A stretch of 44,685 bases of DNA from Chloroflexota bacterium (GTDB lineage: Bacteria; Chloroflexota; Anaerolineae; Aggregatilineales; Phototrophicaceae): assembly GCA_026706455.1 (NCBI GenBank), contig JAPOYS010000143.1:1-44685 (forward strand), given 5' to 3'. Made by a program: the position numbers and the translations under genes. Of the stretch, positions 8,852-17,177 are shown piece by piece. The notes under the pieces are model-generated. The model searched no databases. It saw nothing but the letters and a program-made list of their open reading frames with translations, and was not told where the DNA came from. Every line of letters begins with the position of its first letter. The stretch's first letter is position 1.

Positions 8852-11793
8852 TACGCGCCTCCTTTCAATTCAGCCTGCGCCCGCTCGTCGCTGACAGGCG
8901 CGCCATCGGCCGATTCCTGGGCGCCATTCGGCGGCATCAACTTGATCGGCTGTTCCGCCCGCCGCTGCAGCTGCCAGACGGCGCCGATGAGGATCAAGCC
9001 GATGATCGCGACTGCGCAGTTGATCAGCACCCAGCGGTTTTGCGCGTCCTCGTCAATGGGCGGCAGAATGCGCGCCACACTGCCGCGGCTGCGAATGGTC
9101 GCCAGCGACAGATCTTCGGTGAACCAATCAATGGCGTTTTCCACCAATTGCAGATTGCTGATGAATCGATCGCCAGCGAAGTTGGCTGATATCTGATAAA
9201 CTGTGTCGTTCACGAATTCTGAACTGCCCAGCACGACAATACGCGTATTTTCGGGCGAGCGCTCGATCAAGCCAATCGGCTCGTTACGGTCCGTCTCGGG
9301 CGCCGCTTCAGCGTCCGCCGCGCCGGTTTCAAAGGGCGAGGGTTTGTCGAGGTAGAAGCTTTCGAATGAAGCCTCGACCGCCAGCGCCAGGGGGAAGGAC
9401 AAACGCTCATCCCCGATGGCGAAACCGAATTCCGGATAGAGTTCCAGGTTGGGCTGCGGGTCCGCTACGATAGTCTCCCAGGACGCATCGCTGGAGCGGA
9501 TCAAAGTGGTGACCAGCCCGTCCGCCAAAAGCGATTCATCCGCCCTTACCGGCGACGCCCAGCTCATGGTCACGAGCGGCAAGTTATTGACAACCGGGCT
9601 GTCCGCATCCAAGCCATTCGGACGCACGTCGATGAAGAAGGGGTAATCGAGCGCCTGAATTTCCGTCACGATCATGTCGCCCACATCACGCTGCGTCTGC
9701 ATCGGGAAGGGCGTGTTTTGGAAATCCATGATCAGGCTGTCGCCGATGATCACGCCGTAACTCTCGAGCAGATCTTCGACGCCGCCGTCGTTCGGATCGA
9801 GCAGCAGTGTCCCGGCGTAGGGATCGACGCCCAGCCGATAATGTCCGGCCGCCACGATGAGCGAGCCGCCGCGCATCACATATTGGTCGATCGCATAGCG
9901 CTGCGGCTCGGTCAAGCTGTGCGGCGACATCAAAATGAGCGCGTCGACATCGGCCGGGATCTGCCCTTCGTCCAGGGTCAGGCGGCGCAGCTCGTGCGAT
10001 TCCCGCAGGCGCTCTTCCAGAAAGCTGTATTGCTGCAGGCTGGGCATCTGCCGTCCAAACTGATCGGGACCCTGCGCCGGCGGCGTCCACAAGCCGATTA
10101 CCTTCAGGAATCCGGGCGATGACCGCTTCAAAGCCGATTCGATTGCGCCGCGGATCTCCGCCTGGCTGAGATCGCCCGCCGGGTAAATGACCTGGCTATC
10201 GGCGCCGGCCTCGACAACCAGATGCAAGTAGAAGGTATCCAGCGAGAAGAAACTGGCCGCGATCGGTTGGATCTGATAACGATCAAAAAGATCCGCCTCG
10301 CTAAGACCGGCGTCGGGCGCGGACATGTCCACCAGCTCGTAGACAGCTTTGCCTCCGCTGGCACCGGCGATCTCAGCCGCCACATCTTGAATCGTCCCGC
10401 TTACTTCCGTCATCCCTTCCGGCAAGCTCGCCGATGAGACGTAGAGCGTCAGCTTGGCTGGCTGCTCAAGCGAGGCGAGCACGGCGTCGAGACTTTGGAA
10501 GCCGTAAACAACGCGCTGGATATTGCTCGTCAAATCATATTCCAGATTGCGCAGGCGCACCTCGATGCCCAGCGGCGTATCAACCACTTCGATTACTTCG
10601 GAGAAGTTCAGCGCCGCGCTTTGATCGCCGTATGCGATGAGCACATCAAAGTACACGTTGACCAGCGACAGGCCCCCGCGATCATTCACTTGCAAGGGCG
10701 TCGGACGTATGCCATGAATCTGATTCGCCTCCCGCTCCATTTCCGGGTTCGTCAATGGATCGACGAACTCCAATTGCAGCTTGCCCTTTGCCGCCAACTC
10801 GTATTCCCGCAACGTATCCTTAATGCGCGGCGCCAGCGGCGCTAGCAGTGGATGGCTCTCCTCGCTGAAATAACCGCGGATGAGCAGCGGCTCCTGCAAT
10901 CCAGCCAGGAGATTCTTGGTGACATCAGACAGGCTGTATTCCTGGTCTTGCGTCAAGTCGAGGCGGGCGGCGCTGGCCGGCGCGATCAACAGGTTGAAAG
11001 CCAGCAGATTGAAGCCAATCAGCGCGAGACCGATGCTCCCGTTCAGGCGATGGGCGCGCAGGTGAGCGCCCCGGCTCCAGCGCTTGCCATCCAAGGACAA
11101 GATGTTCAGCGCCAGGAAAAAAAGCGCGAGCGAGCCATAATAGACCAGATCGCGCAGATCGATGATGCCGCGCTCAATGCTCTCGAAGCGACTGCCAGCG
11201 CCGAACTTGCGCAAGAGATCGCCGGTCGCCGCGCCGAACAAATCCGTGATGACCGGCGAGCCAACCGCCTGCAGCAGCCCGCAAATCAAAGCCGTGCCGA
11301 TTAGCGCCACCAATTGGTTGTCAGTGCGCGAGGAAACGAAGAGTCCGATGGCGATATAGCTGGAGGCCAGCAGCAGCGCCGCCAGGTAGCCGCCGATGAC
11401 CGGTCCCCAGTCGAGATTGCCCAGCGACTGAACGGTCAGGGGCAAGAACAACGTCAGCCCCAGCGCCAACGCCACCAAAGCCAGCGCCGACAGAAATTTG
11501 CCGGCGACCAACTCGCTCAGGCGAACGGGCATCGTCAGCAGCACCTGCAGATTGCCGCTTTCTTCCTCGCGGCTCCATTGATGCATGGTCAAAGCCGAGA
11601 CGAGCAGAATCATCAGAATCGGCATCCATTCAAAGAGCGCGCGCACATCGGCCGAACCGCGGGCGAAGAATGAATCCACCCAGAAGAAGACGAACAAAGT
11701 CAGCACGAGAAAGACGCCGACGAAGATCAGCGCCATGGGTGAGCCGAAGTACAGCTTCAGTTCCTTGCCGGTGATAGAAAGAATCTTCTTCAT
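8851..11793 (-). CDS. Fused ABC-2 permease and GldG-like extracytoplasmic domain protein
   Basis: Residues 1 to about 235 form an ABC-2 type permease with about six membrane segments (it opens MKKILSITGKELKLYFGSPM). After a link around 240-260 and another membrane helix, a long GldG-like region follows. It begins at about residue 280 (ARLDLTQDQEYSLSDVTKNLL) and has the family's Rossmann-like PADVDALILMSPHSLTEPQ segment. A final membrane helix near the C-terminus (about 930-950, VLINCAVAIIGLILIGAVW) precedes a short cytoplasmic tail. In Bacteroidetes, GldF and GldG are separate proteins of a gliding-associated transporter; here they are fused into 980 residues. AGGAGG precedes the ATG. The ATPase gene ends 9 bases upstream. 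The substrate is unknown, and I do not infer gliding. Confidence 0.87.
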   Translation of the reverse strand: MKKILSITGKELKLYFGSPMALIFVGVFLVLTLFVFFWVDSFFARGSADVRALFEWMPILMILLVSALTMHQWSREEESGNLQVLLTMPVRLSELVAGKFLSALALVALALGLTLFLPLTVQSLGNLDWGPVIGGYLAALLLASSYIAIGLFVSSRTDNQLVALIGTALICGLLQAVGSPVITDLFGAATGDLLRKFGAGSRFESIERGIIDLRDLVYYGSLALFFLALNILSLDGKRWSRGAHLRAHRLNGSIGLALIGFNLLAFNLLIAPASAARLDLTQDQEYSLSDVTKNLLAGLQEPLLIRGYFSEESHPLLAPLAPRIKDTLREYELAAKGKLQLEFVDPLTNPEMEREANQIHGIRPTPLQVNDRGGLSLVNVYFDVLIAYGDQSAALNFSEVIEVVDTPLGIEVRLRNLEYDLTSNIQRVVYGFQSLDAVLASLEQPAKLTLYVSSASLPEGMTEVSGTIQDVAAEIAGASGGKAVYELVDMSAPDAGLSEADLFDRYQIQPIAASFFSLDTFYLHLVVEAGADSQVIYPAGDLSQAEIRGAIESALKRSSPGFLKVIGLWTPPAQGPDQFGRQMPSLQQYSFLEERLRESHELRRLTLDEGQIPADVDALILMSPHSLTEPQRYAIDQYVMRGGSLIVAAGHYRLGVDPYAGTLLLDPNDGGVEDLLESYGVIIGDSLIMDFQNTPFPMQTQRDVGDMIVTEIQALDYPFFIDVRPNGLDADSPVVNNLPLVTMSWASPVRADESLLADGLVTTLIRSSDASWETIVADPQPNLELYPEFGFAIGDERLSFPLALAVEASFESFYLDKPSPFETGAADAEAAPETDRNEPIGLIERSPENTRIVVLGSSEFVNDTVYQISANFAGDRFISNLQLVENAIDWFTEDLSLATIRSRGSVARILPPIDEDAQNRWVLINCAVAIIGLILIGAVWQLQRRAEQPIKLMPPNGAQESADGAPVSDERAQAELKGGA

Positions 11794-11802
11794 CGCCGCC
11801 TC

Positions 11803-12717
11803 CTAAGCCGTGGTCGCCAATTGATTGAAGAAGGTTTCCAGCGTGACCGAATCTCGGCGAAGCTCGCGCAGAGGCCAGTTTCGGTCTTTGGCCAGAGCGA
11901 AAACGCGCGGCGTGATATCGGCGCCGCTGACAATGCGATAGGCGGGATAATCGTCCGCTGAGCGCATCGGCTGCACGCGCGCGATGCCTTCCAGTGATTC
12001 GAGCGCGCCTTCGATTTCGTCGCTGTCCCACTCGAGGACCAGCGTGGCGTCATTGCTCTTGCTCAGCTCGCTCAGGCTCTGATCGGCTCGTAGCTCGCCG
12101 TTGATGATGATGATGACGCGATCGCAGATCGCCTCGACTTCGGACAAGATGTGAGAAGAAAACAGAATCGTGCTTTCCCGCGCCAAGGACTGGATCAGCG
12201 CGCGTATTTCAACGATCTGCGTCGGATCCAAGCCGACGGTCGGTTCATCCAGGATAAGAAAGCGCGGCTTGTGCAAGATCGCCTGCGCCAATCCAACGCG
12301 CTGCCGCAGTCCCTTGCTCAACGAGGCGATCGGCCGCGTAAGATATTCCTGCAAGCCCGTGCCATAGACCGCGTCGGAAAGCAGCGGGACGAGGTCAGCT
12401 GAGGGAATAGCGCGCAGTTCAGCCATCATCGTGAGATAAGATTGTACCGAGAGCTCGGGATATAGGGGCGTATTCTCCGACAAATAACCGATGGTCGCCT
12501 GGACTGCATGCAGATCGCTCAACACGTTCTTGCCCTCAATTTCCACCAGTCCTTCGTCCGGATGCAGAAAGCCCGTGATGATCTTGATCGCGGTGGATTT
12601 GCCCGCGCCATTCGGTCCCAGCAAGCCCACGATTTCGCCCGGTTGAATATCGAAGCTGACGTCATGCAAAGCCCGAATGCTGCCGTAGCTCTTGGCGATG
12701 TTCTGAACGTGAATCAT
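11803..12717 (-). CDS. ABC transporter ATP-binding protein (GldA/CcmA-like)
   Basis: Energizes the ABC-2 exporter encoded immediately downstream. The 304-residue protein carries Walker A GPNGAGKST at 34-42, a signature LSKGLRQRVG at 133-142 (the LSKG form common in this subgroup), Walker B LILDEPTVGLD at 154-164 and the switch His189. The C-terminal 90 residues form an extra domain of the kind seen in gliding-type and drug-export ATPases. It is first in the operon, 9 bases ahead of the GldF-GldG fusion. A plausible promoter lies about 100 bases upstream. Confidence 0.93.
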   Translation of the reverse strand: MIHVQNIAKSYGSIRALHDVSFDIQPGEIVGLLGPNGAGKSTAIKIITGFLHPDEGLVEIEGKNVLSDLHAVQATIGYLSENTPLYPELSVQSYLTMMAELRAIPSADLVPLLSDAVYGTGLQEYLTRPIASLSKGLRQRVGLAQAILHKPRFLILDEPTVGLDPTQIVEIRALIQSLARESTILFSSHILSEVEAICDRVIIIINGELRADQSLSELSKSNDATLVLEWDSDEIEGALESLEGIARVQPMRSADDYPAYRIVSGADITPRVFALAKDRNWPLRELRRDSVTLETFFNQLATTA

Positions 12718-12822
12718 TGGCCAGCGCCTTTCCCCGCGCGAAACTAAGCCGAATAAGCCGTAATCTGAAAGCCGGCGGCCATCAAATCCATGGCTGCCAT
12801 GATAAAAATCGGAAGCGAAATG

Positions 12823-12852
12823 TCTATACGGAAATCTTTATCGAAATGTAAA
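12823..12852 (-). promoter_or_regulatory. Probable promoter of the ABC/Gld operon
   Basis: On the minus strand TTTACA (12852-12847) and TATAGA (12828-12823) are separated by 18 bp in an AT-rich patch between the kinase gene and the ABC operon. This predicts a leader of about 100 bases before the ATPase start at 12717. It is a pattern match only. Confidence 0.45.
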
Positions 12853-12863
12853 TTCACACCGTA

Positions 12864-13811
12864 TCAGGTCGGAAGAATCTCAATATGCGTGTCCTCCAGG
12901 ATTCGAAGAAAGTGGCTGTAGGGGAATTGCGCGCCGCCGGCATACAAGGCGTTGACCGTGCCGGCCGCCACTCCCCGCCGCAGCGCCTCGGGAAATTCAG
13001 CGTCCTCCGCCAGCGCCGTCACGAGGCCCGCCAACAAGCAATCGCCGCTGGCGATCGGATCGAGGGGCTGAATCGCCGGCGGCGTCGCCGTGACCAGCAG
13101 ATTATCCTGCGCCAGCAGCGCGCCTTCAGCGCCCAGGGTGACGACCACTATGCGGATGCCCTCAGCGGCCAGAAGGCGAGCGACAGTAATAGCGTCGCGC
13201 GTCGTTTGCAGTCTCTCTCCCAGCGCCGCGGCTAATTCGTCGCGATTAATCTTGATGGCGTAGGGTTTGGCGGCAATTGCGTTTTGCAGGGCTGTCCTGC
13301 TGCTATCGACCCAAACGCGCAAACCCAATCGATTCAATCGTTCGATCAAGCCGCGCGGCGCATCAGCCGGCGCGCCCAAGGGCAGACTGCCGCACATGCA
13401 TACGGTTGTCACATCGGCGCGCGCGGCGGCGCGGCATACGTCTTCAGCCAGCGCGCTCCAATCCGATGGCGCGATCCGTCCGGACTCGTTGATCACCGTG
13501 GAAACGCCTTCCGCATTTGCGACGATGGTGCAAGTTCGGGTCTCGCCTTCAAAGGGCGTCCATTCCGCTTCATAGCCTTCTTCAGCCACCAGCGCCGCCA
13601 CCATCCGCCCGGTATGCCCGCCGAGCAGCCCCATCGCCAATGGCTGACCGCCGAGCACCCGCACAGCGCGCGCCACGTTCAAGCCCTTGCCGCCCGCCAC
13701 CGCCAAACCGGACTGGATCCGCGAAATGCGGCCGATGGCGAAATCAGGCACGACCATGGTGCGATCGAGCGCGGCGTTGGGCGTCACACAAATTATCCGC
13801 TCGCGCGTCAT
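12864..13811 (-). CDS. PfkB-family hexose kinase, 1-phosphofructokinase/tagatose-6-phosphate kinase-like
   Basis: Cytoplasmic sugar or sugar-phosphate kinase of 315 residues in the FruK/LacC branch. It opens with IICVTPNAALDRTM, has the N-terminal signature GGKGLNVARAVRVLGG at 40-55 and the catalytic-loop motif IASGDCLLAGL at about 253-263. The usual GxGD is replaced by ASGD: the catalytic Asp257 and Gly256 are kept, but the first glycine is Ala254. Substrate cannot be fixed from sequence; fructose-1-phosphate or tagatose-6-phosphate are the family norms. No phosphotransferase or sugar operon genes are adjacent, so it stands alone. It is divergent from the FHA-type gene. Confidence 0.85.
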   Translation of the reverse strand: MTRERIICVTPNAALDRTMVVPDFAIGRISRIQSGLAVAGGKGLNVARAVRVLGGQPLAMGLLGGHTGRMVAALVAEEGYEAEWTPFEGETRTCTIVANAEGVSTVINESGRIAPSDWSALAEDVCRAAARADVTTVCMCGSLPLGAPADAPRGLIERLNRLGLRVWVDSSRTALQNAIAAKPYAIKINRDELAAALGERLQTTRDAITVARLLAAEGIRIVVVTLGAEGALLAQDNLLVTATPPAIQPLDPIASGDCLLAGLVTALAEDAEFPEALRRGVAAGTVNALYAGGAQFPYSHFLRILEDTHIEILPT

Positions 13812-13990
13812 ACTCCCGTTCCCAAAGCTCAGCGACCAGCGGAAACTTACATCATGCAGCGGGACTCATCAAGACGACGCTTTGCCGACGGGCTAGGTCC
13901 AGCGCGCAGCTACGTCTATGCCAGCCACCGGCGGCAGGCTAGAATGCAGGCGAGCAGAACCGATAGACATACCGGGCTGTTAAGCGCAAA

Positions 13991-15892
13991 ATGACGGTCT
14001 ACGCCCGAATAGACATTAGCTTTCCCGACCAGCGCCGCGAATCGCACCAGTTGGCAAACGAGGCGATAACCATCGGAAGCGCGCCCGACGATACCATCCG
14101 CGTTCCGGCGGCTTGTCTCGCCCAAGGGCAAATCCGCCTCAGCCGCGGCGATTCCAGCGTTACGCTACGCAATCTTGCGGAGGACCCGAGCCTGATCGTC
14201 GACGGCCGCTTGCTGCCGGTCAATCAATCGCGGCAATTGGGCGATGTAGCAAACATTCGCGCCGGCGCGCTGAGCATCCAATTTATCCGCAGCAGCGACG
14301 GTCCCACAGTATCGATGCGCGCGCTCACTGAAATTACGCAGCCTTCAGCGCTTGGGTTCCGCGCGAGCCTGGCAAGCGGTGCGCTGAATGTCTGGCCCTA
14401 TTCGAGCGCATCCACCGAAGTCAGCATTACAAATCTGACCGATGAAGCGGCGCAGTTCCGCGTCGAAACGGCCGGCTTGCCAGCGGCTTGGACGAGCCCC
14501 AGCCGGCTCGCCGTAGCAGTTGAGAGCGCGGATACGGTTGACATCCTGATCAATATCAAGCCGCCCGCAGGCTTGGAGCTCGCGCCGGGCGAGTATCCGC
14601 TGACCATCTCCGTCAGCCGCCTGGGCGAGGTCGAAGCGCGCGTTCAGCTCGCGCTCCTTGTGCGGCTGGGGCGCTGCGCTGGCTTGAGCTTGGCATTGGA
14701 TCCGCCCAACTTGCGTCAGCAGCGCGTCTTCAGTCTCCATCTGCTGAATCTAGGAAATGACGATCTTTCGCTGAAGCTTGCAGCCTGTGATCCGAGCTCG
14801 CTGCTCGATCTAAACTTGGCGCAGGATGAGATTCGCCTCAAGCCCAAGGGACGCGCCGCCATCGGCGGATCAGTCGCGCCAAAGCGGCGCCCGCTGCTCG
14901 GCCAGCCCAGCGAGATTCCATTCGCCATTCTGGCGAAAGCGGCCGAGCCCAACGATTATCTCGTCGCTTTGCCAGCGTCCCTCGCCGTCAAGCCGCTGGT
15001 CTCAAATCGAGCGCTCATCGCCGCTGCCAGCGCGATCATCGCGTTGGTCTTGGCTTTGGCCGCCCTGTTGCATCAGCCGCCGCAACCGTCAATCACGAGC
15101 TTCGCGCTATCCGCAAAGCAAGTTGCGCGGGGGACGCCCGTTTCACTGACGTGGGCGGCAGGCAACGCCGAGCGTTTCTTCGTCGAGGTCGAGCGCGCGC
15201 CGCTGGCCGAACTGCCGGCCGACGCCGCGACCTACACATTGGATACGGGCGACTACCGCGATCCCATCGAAATCGCCCTTATCGCCGTGCGCGGCGACGC
15301 CGCCGATATCCGCTCACTGCGCCTCAATGTGTTTCAGCCGGTGACGATCCATCGTTTCGAGACGGACAAGTCCAGCGTGCCGCGCGGCGTCGGCGCTGAG
15401 TTGACGATCACCTGGCATGTTAGCGGCGCCGCCGCGCTTGATATCGCGCTGCCGGTCGGCTTCGAGACGATTCACGAAGCGAGCGCCGGCGATGAAGGCG
15501 AGATCGTTATATTCGGAAAAGCCGCGGATGAAGTCGTGATCAGCCTCAGAGCCGTCGACGAGCTAGGCACAGCGGTGGAACGCGCAATTGCCATCGCCGC
15601 CAGAGCGCCAGAGTGCAGGCCAATTGAGGACGCCCTGCTCTACACGGGCCCCGACCCGCGCTACCGACGCGCCAATTACGCCCAGCAGAATGTGCCAGTA
15701 TTGGTCAATGGCGTCACGGTCGGCGCCGATTGGCTACGCGTTGAGCTGGCCAGCGGCGATCACGGCTGGGGACGGCTCCGGGACTTCGACTGCGCCGGTT
15801 TCGATCCCGCTGGTCTGAAAGTTGTCAGCGACATTCCACCATTGCCAACCGAGACCGCCGCGCCGGCAGCTGAAATCTTCGCCGGCTCATAA
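13991..15892 (+). CDS. FHA-like, single-pass membrane protein with C-terminal SH3-like domain
   Basis: A 633-residue protein of unusual architecture. Residues 1-100 resemble a forkhead-associated fold (ITIGSAPDDTIRVP, then LIVDGRLLPVNQ), which binds phosphothreonine in other proteins. Residues about 120-335 look like beta-sandwich repeats of the NEW3/alpha-galactosidase-associated kind. One membrane helix follows at about 340-360 (IAAASAIIALVLALAALL). Two Ig-like segments (about 365-540) precede a C-terminal bacterial SH3-like domain (about 545-620: an LLYTGPDPRYRR stretch and GADWLRVEL). The N-terminus is probably cytoplasmic and the SH3 end outside. There is no signal peptide. The function is unknown; it precedes the chelatase locus but has its own spacing, so a functional link is unproven. 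Confidence 0.62.
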   Translation: MTVYARIDISFPDQRRESHQLANEAITIGSAPDDTIRVPAACLAQGQIRLSRGDSSVTLRNLAEDPSLIVDGRLLPVNQSRQLGDVANIRAGALSIQFIRSSDGPTVSMRALTEITQPSALGFRASLASGALNVWPYSSASTEVSITNLTDEAAQFRVETAGLPAAWTSPSRLAVAVESADTVDILINIKPPAGLELAPGEYPLTISVSRLGEVEARVQLALLVRLGRCAGLSLALDPPNLRQQRVFSLHLLNLGNDDLSLKLAACDPSSLLDLNLAQDEIRLKPKGRAAIGGSVAPKRRPLLGQPSEIPFAILAKAAEPNDYLVALPASLAVKPLVSNRALIAAASAIIALVLALAALLHQPPQPSITSFALSAKQVARGTPVSLTWAAGNAERFFVEVERAPLAELPADAATYTLDTGDYRDPIEIALIAVRGDAADIRSLRLNVFQPVTIHRFETDKSSVPRGVGAELTITWHVSGAAALDIALPVGFETIHEASAGDEGEIVIFGKAADEVVISLRAVDELGTAVERAIAIAARAPECRPIEDALLYTGPDPRYRRANYAQQNVPVLVNGVTVGADWLRVELASGDHGWGRLRDFDCAGFDPAGLKVVSDIPPLPTETAAPAAEIFAGS

Positions 15893-15959
15893 GCCCGGGC
15901 GCCGGCGGCATGCTCGCGCAATTCAAGCGTTTCCTGCGGCGAGCGCAATCGGTGGAAGC

Positions 15960-15971
15960 TGACAATTGTCA
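15960..15971. promoter_or_regulatory. 12-bp palindrome overlapping the chlI -35 box, possible operator
   Basis: TGACAATTGTCA is a perfect inverted repeat, and its right half contains the -35 hexamer TTGTCA of the chlI promoter. A dimeric repressor bound here would block polymerase. No regulator gene is adjacent, so the cognate protein is unknown. Confidence 0.4.
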
Positions 15972-15994
15972 CACCCGTATTGCTGTCGTATAAT
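15966..15994 (+). promoter_or_regulatory. Strong sigma-70-type promoter of the chlI-chlD locus
   Basis: TTGTCA (15966-15971) and TATAAT (15989-15994) are separated by exactly 17 bp, giving 11 of 12 consensus positions. Transcription would begin near 16001, leaving a leader of about 37 bases before the ATG at 16038. This also argues against the in-frame TTG at 15966 as the translation start. Confidence 0.75.
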
Positions 15995-16037
15995 CGCGCA
16001 TTCAGTTCAAGTGATGTGGAAGGACAGCGCCAGCTAC

Positions 16038-17159
16038 ATGAGCAATCGACCGCCCGTCTATCCATTCACCGCCATCGTCGGCCAAGACATGATGAAACTC
16101 GCGCTCATCCTCAACGCCATCGACATGAGGATCGGCGGCGTGCTGATCCGCGGCGAACGCGGCACCGGCAAGTCCACGGCCGCGCGCGCGCTGGCCGCCC
16201 TCCTGCCCGAGATTGACGTCATAGCCGACTCGCCCTTCAACGACGATCCCTTCCGCCGCGAGTCCTGGTCCGATTTCGCGCGCGGCAAATACGACGACAG
16301 CGACGAAATTCCCACGGCGCGCCGGCGCATCAGCTTCGTCGATCTGCCCGTGAGCGCGACAGAAGATCGTGTGGTCGGCACGCTGGATATCGAGAAGGCG
16401 ATTCAATTTGGCGAGCGCCACTTCGACACGGGCGTCCTGGCCAATGCCAACCGCGGCATCTTATACGTCGACGAAATCAACCTGCTTGATGATCACATCG
16501 TCGATTTGCTGCTCGATAGCGCGGCGATGGGCGTGAACATCGTCGAGCGCGAAGGCATCAGCTTCAGCCATCCGGCGCGCTTCATCCTGGTCGGCACCAT
16601 GAACCCAGAAGAAGGCGACCTGCGCCCGCAATTGCTCGACCGCTTCGCCCTCTCCGTCGATGTGACCGGCATCAAGGACGCCGCCGACCGCATCGAAATC
16701 CTGGAACGGCACATCGCCTACGAAAATAATCCGCTCGACTTCAAAGACGAATGGGAGCCCGTCGATCAGCGGCTTTCCCAGCGCATCGCCGCCGCCCGCG
16801 AAATCATCGACGATGTAACGCATACGACGCAAGACTTGCGCGTCATCGCCAGCATCTCCAGCGACCTGCGCATTGACGGACACCGCGCCGACTTGGTCAT
16901 CTTGAAAGCAGCCCGCGCTCACGCCGCCTACGAGGGACGCACAGCCATCAACGACCGCGATATCACAATCGCCATCCGCCTGACGATTCCGCATCGGCTG
17001 AAGCGCGGACCCTTCAACGATGCGCAAGCGGACCTGAACGCGGTGGAATCAGCCGTCGACGAAAAACGGCAAGAGATTGGCGAAGGCGAAGAAGCCGGCG
17101 AGTTCAGCGAAAACAGCGACGAGCAGGCGGCGCAATCTAAAAAAAAAGTGAGACTGTAA
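16038..17159 (+). CDS. chlI: Chelatase AAA+ subunit ChlI/BchI-like (zero-frame product of the chlI-chlD locus)
   Basis: The AAA+ ATPase motor that drives insertion of Mg2+ or Co2+ into a tetrapyrrole. The 373-residue product has YPFTAIVGQD near the start, Walker A GERGTGKST (about 38-46) and Walker B GILYVDEINLLDD (about 138-150). The arginine-finger segment NPEEGDLRPQLLDRFALSVDV and sensor regions follow. I start at ATG 16038, where homology begins; ATG 16014 and TTG 15966 add non-conserved residues. The C-terminal tail (GEGEEAGEFSENSDEQAAQS, then three Lys codons) is the acidic linker normally found inside ChlD. It stops just 10 bases after a run of nine A's. Without photosynthesis genes nearby, a cobalt-chelatase role is as likely as a magnesium one. 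Confidence 0.9.
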   Translation: MSNRPPVYPFTAIVGQDMMKLALILNAIDMRIGGVLIRGERGTGKSTAARALAALLPEIDVIADSPFNDDPFRRESWSDFARGKYDDSDEIPTARRRISFVDLPVSATEDRVVGTLDIEKAIQFGERHFDTGVLANANRGILYVDEINLLDDHIVDLLLDSAAMGVNIVEREGISFSHPARFILVGTMNPEEGDLRPQLLDRFALSVDVTGIKDAADRIEILERHIAYENNPLDFKDEWEPVDQRLSQRIAAAREIIDDVTHTTQDLRVIASISSDLRIDGHRADLVILKAARAHAAYEGRTAINDRDITIAIRLTIPHRLKRGPFNDAQADLNAVESAVDEKRQEIGEGEEAGEFSENSDEQAAQSKKKVRL

Positions 17160-17177
17160 GCGGCGAAGGCGAGCCGC
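17139..17177 (+). promoter_or_regulatory. Putative programmed -1 frameshift signal at the chlI/chlD junction
   Basis: Nine consecutive A's (17139-17147) are read AAA-AAA-AAA in the chlI frame. Slipping back one base at the last AAA moves ribosomes into the frame that encodes the rest of the ChlD linker and the VWA domain. The zero frame stops at 17157-17159. A stem-loop follows, GCGGC (17160-17164) pairing with GCCGC (17173-17177) around an 8-base loop. A weak Shine-Dalgarno-like GCAGGCGG lies about 9 bases upstream of the A run. The alternative explanation is a one-base deletion in the homopolymer, either a sequencing error or a true mutation. Confidence 0.6.
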
